Assembly (NCBI GenBank): GCA_020852155.1
Contig: JADZBJ010000209.1
Location: 1-12,012, forward strand
Length of the DNA: 12,012 nt
DNA from: Saprospiraceae bacterium
GTDB taxonomy: Bacteria; Bacteroidota; Bacteroidia; Chitinophagales; Saprospiraceae
Direction of reading: 5' to 3'
In this document: positions 1 to 6,245 of the stretch, in pieces
Numbering within the stretch: the first letter of the stretch is position 1
Layout of the letters: each line of letters opens with the position of its first letter
Notes under the pieces: model-generated
Seen by the model: only the letters and a program-made list of their open reading frames with translations
Databases searched by the model: none
Told to the model about the DNA's origin: nothing
Position numbers and translations under genes: made by a program

Positions 1-153
1 GAGATTGTCTCATAAGTCATAAAATCGAGCAAATTAGTTTAACCGCTAATGACGCTAAATACGCTAAGTTTTTGATTTTCAATATTTTGCGTATTTAGCG
101 TCATTAGCGGTTAATTATAAAAAGCACAGAATCGCTACTTATGAGACAGCCTC
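1..153. repeat. MITE-like nested inverted-repeat element, no gene
   Basis: Seen directly: the left end (1-17, GAGATTGTCTCATAAGT) and the reverse complement of 137-153 (GAGGCTGTCTCATAAGT) match at 15 of 17 positions, giving terminal inverted repeats. Inside is a second, perfect 26-bp inverted repeat (39-64 with 89-114) around an AT-rich 24-nt loop. No coding sequence fits inside. Short size, TIRs and absence of a transposase fit a miniature inverted-repeat transposable element or a fold-back intergenic repeat mobilised in trans. The left end coincides with the window edge, so a target-site duplication cannot be tested and the element could extend further left. The IS family is not assigned. 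Confidence 0.65.
39..114. terminator. Perfect 26-bp stem-loop, possible terminator of the acyl-CoA synthetase gene
   Basis: The arms at 39-64 and 89-114 are exact reverse complements, 26 bp long, and each contains three CGCTAA-type units at 9-nt spacing in the left arm. The stem lies about 80 bp downstream of the minus-strand stop codon at 195-197, so transcripts of the acyl-CoA synthetase would fold into it. No clear U-tract follows on the minus strand, so intrinsic termination is uncertain; the hairpin may only protect the 3' end or be a by-product of the surrounding element. Confidence 0.35.
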
Positions 154-165
154 CATAAAAAACCC

Positions 166-200
166 AATCGAATCAATCGAATCAATCGAATCAATCAATC
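166..200. repeat. 9-bp tandem repeat (aatcgaatc x3 plus partial copy)
   Basis: Three perfect copies of AATCGAATC lie at 166-174, 175-183 and 184-192, followed by AATCAATC at 193-200. The array covers the stop codon (195-197) and the last codons of the minus-strand acyl-CoA synthetase gene. The unit is a multiple of three, so copy-number change would keep the frame. Slippage is the likely origin; no function is inferred. Confidence 0.8.
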
Positions 201-2018
201 ATACATTTCTTCAATTTCCTTGCTGAATTTCTGCATGATGACCCGGCGTTTGAGTTTGAGCGTCGGCGTCAGTTCGCCTTCTGTGCCGTCGGATTTTACT
301 GACTCCCATTGATCGGGCAACAAGGCAATTTTGCGCACTTGTTCGTAGTGACTGAAATACGGATTAATGCGCTCGGCCAACTGATAGTAACGCTCAATAA
401 CACGCTTGTCTTTGACCATTTCCTTCATATTCGTCCAGGTAATGCCGTGTTTTTGGCACCAGGCTCGCAGGCCTTCTTCCGCAGGAACGATCAGCGCGGA
501 TACGAATTTCAAATTTTCGCCGACGATCATAATCTGCTCCACCAGCCGGTGTTCCTTAAAGGCTGATTCAATGGGCGTTGGGGCGATATATTTACCGCCG
601 CTGCTTTTGAGCAATTCCTTTTTACGGTCTGTAATTTTCAGAAATTCCACGCCGCGACTGTTTTTCACGAAAGTGCCCACATCGCCGGTGGCAATCCAGC
701 GGATGCCATCAATGACGCGTACCATTTCATCTGTTTTTTCCGGTTGCTTGTAATATCCCAGCATCGCGCCGGGTGTAAGCACCAGAATTTCGCCTTCGCC
801 CTGCCTGTATTCCGCGCCGGTGTCTATTTTGACCGTGACACCTTCAAATATTGGCCCTACGGTACCCAACATGGAATGCCCCGGCTCATAACGATTGATA
901 CTGATGCCCGGAGCGACCTCGGTCATACCGTATGCCTCACGCACGGGAATACCTGCCGCATTGAAAACACGCATGATTTTGACCGGACAGGCGCTTGCTC
1001 CGGTGATAATGCCTTTCACGTTGCCGCCCAGTGCCTCGCGCCATTTTGAAAAAATAAGTTTGTCGGCAATTTTCCGCTTAAAGCCTGTGATAAAGTCGGT
1101 TTTTTGGTCAAAATCCCAATTTTCGGTCATATCAATCGCCCAGAAAAACAACGCTCGTTTGATACCGCTCAACTCCAGTCCTTTGTTGTAAATCCTGTCG
1201 TAAACCTTTTCGAGCAAGCGTGGTACGCAGGTAAAGAAATGCGGACGAATGGCTTTCAGATCGCCGTCTTCACCACCAAGATTGTCTGTACCGGTAAACG
1301 AAACACTGACGCCGCACAGGGTGTAAAAATAAACGGCTGCGCGTTCGAGCACGTGACTGACCGGCAAAAAACTAAGCACCCGATCGCCGGGGCCTATCGG
1401 CACAAACCGCTGAATGGACTCGACATTAAAGCCGATATTCCGGTGTGTCAGCATCACGCCTTTTGGATTACCCGTCGTGCCGGATGTATAAATCAGCGTA
1501 CATAAATCACCGGACTTAATGGTCGCCTTGATGTTTTCCACCGCTGTCAGGTCAGCGCCTTCAGGCGCCATGAGCGTACTCCACAACGGGGCAATTTTAT
1601 GCTCCTGAAAGCAGTAAATGTCGCGTAGCGAAGGCGTTTTCAATTTTGCCTGCGCAACTTTGTCGTACAGTCCATTATCGCCGACAAAGCACAACACGCA
1701 TTCACTTTCATTCAGGATGTACTCATACTCGCGGGCACTGATGGTTGGATACATGGGTACATTTAGCACCCCTATTTGCATCAATGCAAGGTCAACAGCC
1801 ACCCATTGCGGCGTGGTTTTATTGACGACTGTGGCCACCTTGTCGCCGGGTTTCAGGCCTGCGTTCAGCAATCCAGCACTCAGGCGATTGACCCATTCTA
1901 CCATCTGGGCCGTACTGATATAATGCCACTCGCCGTTGACTTTGGAGCCAAAGGCTTTTTCCTGAGGACATGTTGCTAATTGGTCGTGGAGATAATCAAA
2001 AAGTCGTTTTTCGCTCAT
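195..2018 (-). CDS. Long-chain fatty-acid--CoA ligase (AMP-forming), FadD15-like
   Basis: This 607-residue protein should activate long-chain fatty acids to acyl-CoA with ATP and CoA, through an acyl-adenylate, at the cytoplasmic face of the membrane. It has the complete ANL adenylate-forming fold: the P-loop-like A3 motif YTSGTTGNPKG at residues 177-187, YGMTE at 363-367, the ATP-ribose aspartate in TGD at 444-446, the hinge TDRKKELLKSSGGKYIAP at 463-480, and the C-terminal GELTPTLKLKRR stretch at 581-592 carrying the candidate catalytic lysine. Length of about 600 and the GELTPTLK ending are typical of bacterial long-chain (FadD15/ACSL-like) ligases rather than acetyl-CoA synthetases. The start at 2018 gives the usual short N-terminus. 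It follows the fadH-like gene after 45 bp on the same strand and is probably cotranscribed. Exact chain-length preference cannot be read from sequence. Confidence 0.93.
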   Translation of the reverse strand: MSEKRLFDYLHDQLATCPQEKAFGSKVNGEWHYISTAQMVEWVNRLSAGLLNAGLKPGDKVATVVNKTTPQWVAVDLALMQIGVLNVPMYPTISAREYEYILNESECVLCFVGDNGLYDKVAQAKLKTPSLRDIYCFQEHKIAPLWSTLMAPEGADLTAVENIKATIKSGDLCTLIYTSGTTGNPKGVMLTHRNIGFNVESIQRFVPIGPGDRVLSFLPVSHVLERAAVYFYTLCGVSVSFTGTDNLGGEDGDLKAIRPHFFTCVPRLLEKVYDRIYNKGLELSGIKRALFFWAIDMTENWDFDQKTDFITGFKRKIADKLIFSKWREALGGNVKGIITGASACPVKIMRVFNAAGIPVREAYGMTEVAPGISINRYEPGHSMLGTVGPIFEGVTVKIDTGAEYRQGEGEILVLTPGAMLGYYKQPEKTDEMVRVIDGIRWIATGDVGTFVKNSRGVEFLKITDRKKELLKSSGGKYIAPTPIESAFKEHRLVEQIMIVGENLKFVSALIVPAEEGLRAWCQKHGITWTNMKEMVKDKRVIERYYQLAERINPYFSHYEQVRKIALLPDQWESVKSDGTEGELTPTLKLKRRVIMQKFSKEIEEMYD

Positions 2019-2036
2019 GAATTTACAGTGGAAGAT

Positions 2037-2057
2037 ATGAGTTATGAGTTATGAGTT
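2037..2057. repeat. 7-bp tandem repeat (atgagtt x3) in operon spacer
   Basis: Three perfect copies of ATGAGTT occupy 2037-2043, 2044-2050 and 2051-2057, almost half of the 45-bp gap between the fadH-like stop and the acyl-CoA synthetase start. On the minus strand this reads as repeated AACTCAT, about 20-40 nt upstream of the synthetase start codon. It may be a simple slippage array; an effect on leader structure or translation is possible but unsupported. Confidence 0.75.
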
Positions 2058-2063
2058 GTTTTT

Positions 2064-4079
2064 TCATAGCTGTGCCAGGAGAAATCCTTCTTCGATGGCG
2101 CGTTTGGCATCCAGTTCTGAGGCCTCCTTCGCGCCGCCTATCAAATGAATCGCAATGCCGGCAGCCTGTAATGGTTCTTGTAACTCGCGTAGCGGATCTT
2201 GTCCGGCGCAAATGACCACATTTTCCACGTCAAGCACTTTGGGAAGGCCTTTGACCGTGATATGCAGCCCTGCATCGTCAATTTTCAGGTATTGTACTTC
2301 ATTCCACATCTGAACGCCCCTGTTCTTCAAGGTTAATCGGTGCGCCCAGCCAGTCGTTTTTCCAAGACGGTCGCCAACCTTGTTTTTAGATCGCTGCAAC
2401 AACCACAACTGCCTCGGCGACGTCTCTTTCTCAGGCATGGCCAAACCGCCTCTCACATCGTTATAGTTTGGATCAACGCCCCACTCGTTCAAAAATATCT
2501 GCCCGGCTGTTGAAGGAGCGGGAGGTGGCGCGGTTAAAAACATCGAAACATCAAACCCAATACCGCCTGCACCGATGATCGCTGCTGTTTTTCCAACAGT
2601 TTTGCGGCCAGTCAGCACATCCACATACGAAACCACTTTCGGATGGTCTATGCCTTCAATCCTGGGCATTCTGGGTAAAATTCCGGTAGCCAGCACCACC
2701 TTCGCAAATTGATTTTCAATTAGAAACGCCGCATTGACCCGTTGGTTCAAATGCAGGTGCACGCCGTTTTTTTCAATCATTCTGGAAAAATAGCGCAGTG
2801 TTTCCTGAAACTCCTCTTTGCCGGGAATGCGCTTGGCCAGGTTGAACTGTCCGCCAACTTCTCCTGAGGCTTCGTACAGATGCACTTCATGGCCAAGGGC
2901 TGCTAATTCAGTTGCGGCTGAAAGTCCGGCCGGACCAGCGCCCACCACGGCAATTTTTTGCGGAACCACCTGTTTTTTCGGCGTTTCAGGCGCACGCGTA
3001 GCACGCGGATTAACCAGGCAGGAAGCGTCTTTTCCTGAAAAAATATGATCCAGACACGCCTGATTACAAGCAATGCAGGTATTGATTTCATCGGCGCGCC
3101 CTTGCTCGGCTTTCTGCATAAAAGCAGGGTCGGCCAAAAACGGCCGGGCCATAGAAACCATATCGGCAAAACCGTCGCGCAGCAGCATTTCGGCAGTGTC
3201 GGGACTATTGATGCGGTTGGTGGTAATCAATGGAATGCTTACTTCGCTGCGCAGGCGCTGGGTCACGCGAGAAAAAGCCGCCCGCGGCACCATCGTGGCA
3301 ATGGTCGGAATGCGCGCTTCATGCCAGCCGATGCCTGTATTCAGCATAGTTGCGCCGGCGCTTTCGAGGGCTTTAGCCAGTTGAACGACTTCTTCCCAGG
3401 TTGAACCTTCTTCAACCAGATCGAGCATGCTGACCCTGAAAATTACGATAAAATCCTTGCCCGCTTTTTCACGCACCTGCCGCATGATTTCGACCGGAAA
3501 TTTCATTCGATTTTCGAAACTGCCACCCCAGTCGTCGGTGCGTTTGTTGGTGCGCGGCGCAACAAACTGGTTAATTAAATAACCTTCGCTGCCCATGATT
3601 TCGACGCCGTCATATCCGGCTTCACGGGCCAGCGCGGCGGTGTTGGCAAAATCCCCAATGGTTTCACGAATCAGTCGCGGACTCATTTCCCAGGGTTTGA
3701 AGGGCGAAATGTGCGCGCGAATTGGCGACGGCGCTACCAGAAACGGGTGCATACCGTAGCGACCGGCATGCAAGATTTGAAGGCAAATTTTACCGTCGGC
3801 ATCATGGACGGCCTGTGTGACATTCTGGTGTGCGCGGGCCTCCGAATGCGTACTCAATTTAGCCCCGAAAGGCGCTAACCATCCCTGACGGTTGGGGGCA
3901 ATGCCGCCTGTGACCATCAGTCCGGCGCCGCCGCGTGCGCGTTCAGCGAAATAATGCGCCATGCTGCGCAACTGGTCTTTGTGCTCTTCCAGTCCGGTGT
4001 GCATCGAACCCATCAGGGAGCGATTGCGCAAGGTGGTATATCCCAGATCAAGGGGTTGAAACAAATGCGGATATTGCAT
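2064..4079 (-). CDS. fadH: 2,4-dienoyl-CoA reductase (NADPH), FadH-type iron-sulfur flavoenzyme
   Basis: This 671-residue protein is close in length to E. coli FadH and should reduce 2,4-dienoyl-CoA with NADPH, letting polyunsaturated fatty acids pass through beta-oxidation. Residues 1-330 form an Old Yellow Enzyme-type FMN TIM barrel. Cysteines 335, 338, 342 and 354 (C-x2-C-x3-C-x11-C) match the 4Fe-4S ligands. A Rossmann FAD site GAGPAGLSAA lies at 380-389 and a second nucleotide site GAGGIG at 503-508. Tyr167 and His253 correspond to the catalytic Tyr166/His252 pair known in E. coli FadH (numbered without Met). All key residues are intact. The downstream partner on the same strand is an acyl-CoA synthetase, which supports a fatty-acid role over other members of the trimethylamine dehydrogenase/NADH:flavin oxidoreductase group. 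Substrate remains inferred. Confidence 0.88.
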   Translation of the reverse strand: MQYPHLFQPLDLGYTTLRNRSLMGSMHTGLEEHKDQLRSMAHYFAERARGGAGLMVTGGIAPNRQGWLAPFGAKLSTHSEARAHQNVTQAVHDADGKICLQILHAGRYGMHPFLVAPSPIRAHISPFKPWEMSPRLIRETIGDFANTAALAREAGYDGVEIMGSEGYLINQFVAPRTNKRTDDWGGSFENRMKFPVEIMRQVREKAGKDFIVIFRVSMLDLVEEGSTWEEVVQLAKALESAGATMLNTGIGWHEARIPTIATMVPRAAFSRVTQRLRSEVSIPLITTNRINSPDTAEMLLRDGFADMVSMARPFLADPAFMQKAEQGRADEINTCIACNQACLDHIFSGKDASCLVNPRATRAPETPKKQVVPQKIAVVGAGPAGLSAATELAALGHEVHLYEASGEVGGQFNLAKRIPGKEEFQETLRYFSRMIEKNGVHLHLNQRVNAAFLIENQFAKVVLATGILPRMPRIEGIDHPKVVSYVDVLTGRKTVGKTAAIIGAGGIGFDVSMFLTAPPPAPSTAGQIFLNEWGVDPNYNDVRGGLAMPEKETSPRQLWLLQRSKNKVGDRLGKTTGWAHRLTLKNRGVQMWNEVQYLKIDDAGLHITVKGLPKVLDVENVVICAGQDPLRELQEPLQAAGIAIHLIGGAKEASELDAKRAIEEGFLLAQL

Positions 4080-4100
4080 AAAATATGGTCAAGATTCAGG

Positions 4101-4108
4101 CAAATGTA
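4101..4108 (-). promoter_or_regulatory. Candidate Bacteroidota -7 element for fadH operon
   Basis: On the minus strand this octamer reads TACATTTG, an exact match to the Bacteroidota -7 consensus TAnnTTTG. It lies 21 nt upstream of the fadH-like start codon, implying a leader of about 15 nt. A TTG that could serve as the -33 element sits about 21 nt further upstream, slightly longer than the usual 17-19 nt, so the upstream half is weak. Confidence 0.45.
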
Positions 4109-4168
4109 ATTTCAAGAACCACTAATTCACAATGTCAGGCCGTGTTTTATGGAATTTCATGAAACATG

Positions 4169-4318
4169 GTAAAAACTTAGCCCAGGCCCTTGAAAATCCC
4201 CAGTAAGGCAATTTCCCGCAGATTTCGCAGATTAAAAGCGCATATAACGCAGATTTTCTGCGGAATCTGCGGGAAAATCTGCGTTATCTGCGGGAAATAT
4301 TCTACGGCTAAGTTTTTA
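4169..4318. mobile_element. MITE-like element (about 150 bp) with TIRs and flanking direct repeat
   Basis: Seen directly: TAAAAACTTAGCC at 4170-4182 is the exact reverse complement of 4306-4318, giving 13-bp terminal inverted repeats. Outside them the 10-mer ATGAAACATG occurs at 4159-4168 and again at 4318-4327 in direct orientation, as expected of a target-site duplication (9 or 10 bp, depending on which side position 4318 is counted). The interior is a long imperfect palindrome with no gene. The element fills about half of the divergent fadH/E2 intergenic region and lies between the two predicted promoters, so it displaced neither reading frame. Its mobilising transposase is not in the window and is unknown. 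Confidence 0.62.
4211..4298. repeat. Inner palindrome built from 9-nt 'cgcagatt' units
   Basis: The outer arms 4211-4223 and 4286-4298 are exact 13-bp reverse complements, and a second overlapping pair, 4244-4257 with 4274-4287, matches over 14 bp. The left side repeats CGCAGATTT/CGCAGATTA at 9-nt spacing (4217, 4226); the right side repeats TCTGCGG-type units, also at about 9 nt. Several alternative stems can form. On the minus strand it encodes a low-complexity peptide of the kind (ICVICAFNLRNLRE) that intergenic repeats of this type often yield as a spurious ORF. Confidence 0.75.
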
Positions 4319-4329
4319 TGAAACATGCC

Positions 4330-4357
4330 TTGATTGCGCCGAGCCGATGTACCTTTG
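4330..4357 (+). promoter_or_regulatory. Candidate Bacteroidota promoter of the E2 gene
   Basis: TTG at 4330-4332 (-33 region), a 17-nt spacer and TACCTTTG at 4350-4357 match the Bacteroidota housekeeping promoter (TTTG-like -33 box, then TAnnTTTG). The predicted transcript would begin near 4363 and leave a leader of about 30 nt before the ATG at 4394, with no Shine-Dalgarno sequence, as is usual for the phylum. The -33 box begins 3 bp beyond the direct repeat that bounds the adjacent element. Confidence 0.55.
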
Positions 4358-4393
4358 CAGCGCTTTTTCCAAAAATTACATTCCGAATTAAAT

Positions 4394-5716
4394 ATGGCAC
4401 GTGTAGAACTCGTGATGCCCAAAATGGGCGAAAGTATCATGGAAGCCACTATCCTCAAGTGGCGCAAAAAAATAGGCGAATCAGTCGAACTCGACGAGCC
4501 GGTATTGGATATCGCAACGGACAAGGTTGACAGTGAAGTTCCGTCGCCGGTAGCCGGCACGCTCGTTGAAATTTTGTTTCAGGAAAATGACGTAGTGGCC
4601 ATCAACAAGGCTATTGCTATCATCGAAACCGAAGGTTCAGCGACAGCCAGCAGCAGCAGCGCTCCGGCAGCAGAAGTACCGTTTGTACCTGCCGCCCAGC
4701 CAGCCCAGGCCGCGCCAGCCACCACCAATACGGCTAATGGCAGTGCCGCTTCCGACAAGTTCTATTCTCCGTTGGTAAAAACCATCGCCAAAACCGAAGG
4801 CATCGCCCTGTCGGAACTGGACAAATTGCCCGGATCAGGTCAGGACGGTCGCGTGACTAAAAAAGACATTCTGGCTTATGTCGAAAATCGCGGCAAGCAG
4901 AATTTTGACGGCCCTTATCCGCAGCCTCAACCGCAGCAGCCCGTGGCGCCAAGCGCACCTGCGGCGCCGATAGCCGCTCCTGTCAGCGCAGGCGTATCTA
5001 CTTCCGGCGCTGTCGAGATCATCGAAATGGATCGTATGCGCAAACTCATTGCCGATCATATGGTGATGAGCAAGCACACCAGCCCGCACGTAACTTCCTT
5101 CGTTGAGGCTGATGTAACCAATCTGGTTAACTGGCGCAATCGCGTTAAAGACCAGTTCAAGAAGCAATACGGCGAAAATATCACGTTCACGCCGATTTTT
5201 GTGGAAGCCGTTGCCCGCGCTATCCGTGATTTTCCGATGATTAACTGCTCTGTTGACGGCACCAAAATCATCCTGAAAAAAGATGTGAACATCGGCATGG
5301 CCGCAGCGCTGCCTTCCGGCAACCTGATCGTACCTGTCATCAAAGGCGCCGACATGCTCAACCTCGCAGGACTGACCAAAGTGGTGAATGACCTGGCCGG
5401 TCGTGCGCGCAAAAACCAGCTCAAACCCGATGAAATTCAGGGTGGCACTTTCACCCTGACCAACGTCGGTACTTTTGGCAATGTCATGGGTACGCCGATC
5501 ATCAATCAGCCTCAGGTAGCCATCATGGCCGTCGGCGCAATTCGCAAAAAACCGGCGGTACTCGAAACGGAATATGGCGATGTGATTGCCGTTCGGCAGA
5601 TGATGTTCCTGTCACTCAGTTACGACCACCGCGTCGTAGATGGCATGCTCGGCGGCTCGTTCCTGCGTCGTGTGGCGGACTATCTGGAGCAATTTGACCC
5701 GAACCGGGCTTTTTAA
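4394..5716 (+). CDS. 2-oxo acid dehydrogenase complex E2 component (dihydrolipoamide acyltransferase)
   Basis: This 440-residue protein should form the acyltransferase core of a 2-oxo acid dehydrogenase complex, moving an acyl group from lipoyl-lysine to CoA. Residues 1-80 form one lipoyl domain with the lipoylated Lys44 in the DKVD turn. An Ala/Pro/Ser-rich linker follows (83-120), then the peripheral-subunit-binding domain for E1/E3 (about 123-165), a second Pro/Ala-rich linker (172-204), and the catalytic domain (207-440) with the active-site motif DHRVVDG at 411-417 (His412, Asp416). The ATG at 4394 is chosen because MARVELVMPKMGES is the usual lipoyl-domain start; an in-frame TTG at 4334 would place the start inside the predicted promoter. 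No E1 or E3 gene adjoins it. Single-lipoyl layout and the sequence around residues 270-290 recall branched-chain or succinyl-type E2s, but pyruvate, branched-chain and 2-oxoglutarate specificity cannot be separated here. Confidence 0.92.
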   Translation: MARVELVMPKMGESIMEATILKWRKKIGESVELDEPVLDIATDKVDSEVPSPVAGTLVEILFQENDVVAINKAIAIIETEGSATASSSSAPAAEVPFVPAAQPAQAAPATTNTANGSAASDKFYSPLVKTIAKTEGIALSELDKLPGSGQDGRVTKKDILAYVENRGKQNFDGPYPQPQPQQPVAPSAPAAPIAAPVSAGVSTSGAVEIIEMDRMRKLIADHMVMSKHTSPHVTSFVEADVTNLVNWRNRVKDQFKKQYGENITFTPIFVEAVARAIRDFPMINCSVDGTKIILKKDVNIGMAAALPSGNLIVPVIKGADMLNLAGLTKVVNDLAGRARKNQLKPDEIQGGTFTLTNVGTFGNVMGTPIINQPQVAIMAVGAIRKKPAVLETEYGDVIAVRQMMFLSLSYDHRVVDGMLGGSFLRRVADYLEQFDPNRAF

Positions 5717-5859
5717 GCAAAATGAATAAATGACCTTTGTGCAAATGGTTATTTGAGGGTATGGTTGGTGGATTATTGGTGTATCAATCAAATCCATGAT
5801 TAATTCATTTCTCAAGAAAACAGGCCATTATCACATCATCATACTATTACAACAATCGC

Positions 5860-6243
5860 ATGTTTAGTAAAGGAAGTAAAGCGTACAGTATTTTCAACCT
5901 GAAGTGCCCCCGTTGCCACGAAGGCGACATGTTCCAGACCGGGAGTTGGTCGTATGTCAAGCCATTTGATATGCTGGAACGTTGCCCGAAGTGCAACCTT
6001 AATTATTTCCCCGAACCTGGTTACTATTATGGTTCCATGTTCATTTCTTACATCTGGACGGCCTTTTTTTCTCTGGCTTTCGTGATGTTTTTCCACTGGT
6101 ACCTGGGTTGGAGTATTAATGCATCCTTTGGCTTGCTGATTGTATTTCTGGTGCTTAATTTCGTCTATGTTTTCCGCATTTCAAGATTGATGTGGATTAA
6201 TGTGCACGTCAAGTACGACCCTAATGCTACAAACAAGCCTTAA
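5860..6243 (+). CDS. DUF983 family membrane protein with zinc-ribbon-like cysteines
   Basis: This 127-residue protein has two CPxC pairs (Cys16/Cys19 and Cys42/Cys45) that could bind a zinc ion, then GYYYGSMF leading into two hydrophobic segments at about 59-80 and 87-107, which are probable transmembrane helices. The order cysteine pairs, PEPGYYYGSM-like turn, two helices is the hallmark of DUF983, a family of unknown function. The cysteine part would face one side of the inner membrane. The aldehyde dehydrogenase gene starts 2 bp after its stop codon, so the two are very probably cotranscribed. The 143-bp gap from the E2 gene contains no clear promoter: the closest match to TAnnTTTG, GACCTTTG at 5732-5739, has a mismatch at the first base. 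No Shine-Dalgarno sequence is present. Confidence 0.85.
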   Translation: MFSKGSKAYSIFNLKCPRCHEGDMFQTGSWSYVKPFDMLERCPKCNLNYFPEPGYYYGSMFISYIWTAFFSLAFVMFFHWYLGWSINASFGLLIVFLVLNFVYVFRISRLMWINVHVKYDPNATNKP

Positions 6244-6245
6244 AC

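Noticed and set aside
166..200. CRISPR-like array
   Set aside because: Units are 9 bp, contiguous and without spacers, and no cas gene is present.
4334..4393. Upstream TTG start adding 20 residues to the E2 protein
   Set aside because: The extra residues do not belong to the lipoyl domain, the region contains the predicted promoter, and the ATG at 4394 gives the canonical N-terminus.
4177..4560. 127-residue minus-strand ORF across the second element
   Set aside because: Its C-terminal half is the low-complexity translation of the cgcagatt palindrome and its N-terminal half is antisense to the E2 lipoyl domain.
5717..5859. Promoter or small RNA between the E2 and DUF983 genes
   Set aside because: Only an imperfect -7 match (GACCTTTG) without a -33 box is present, and no convincing stem-loop was found.
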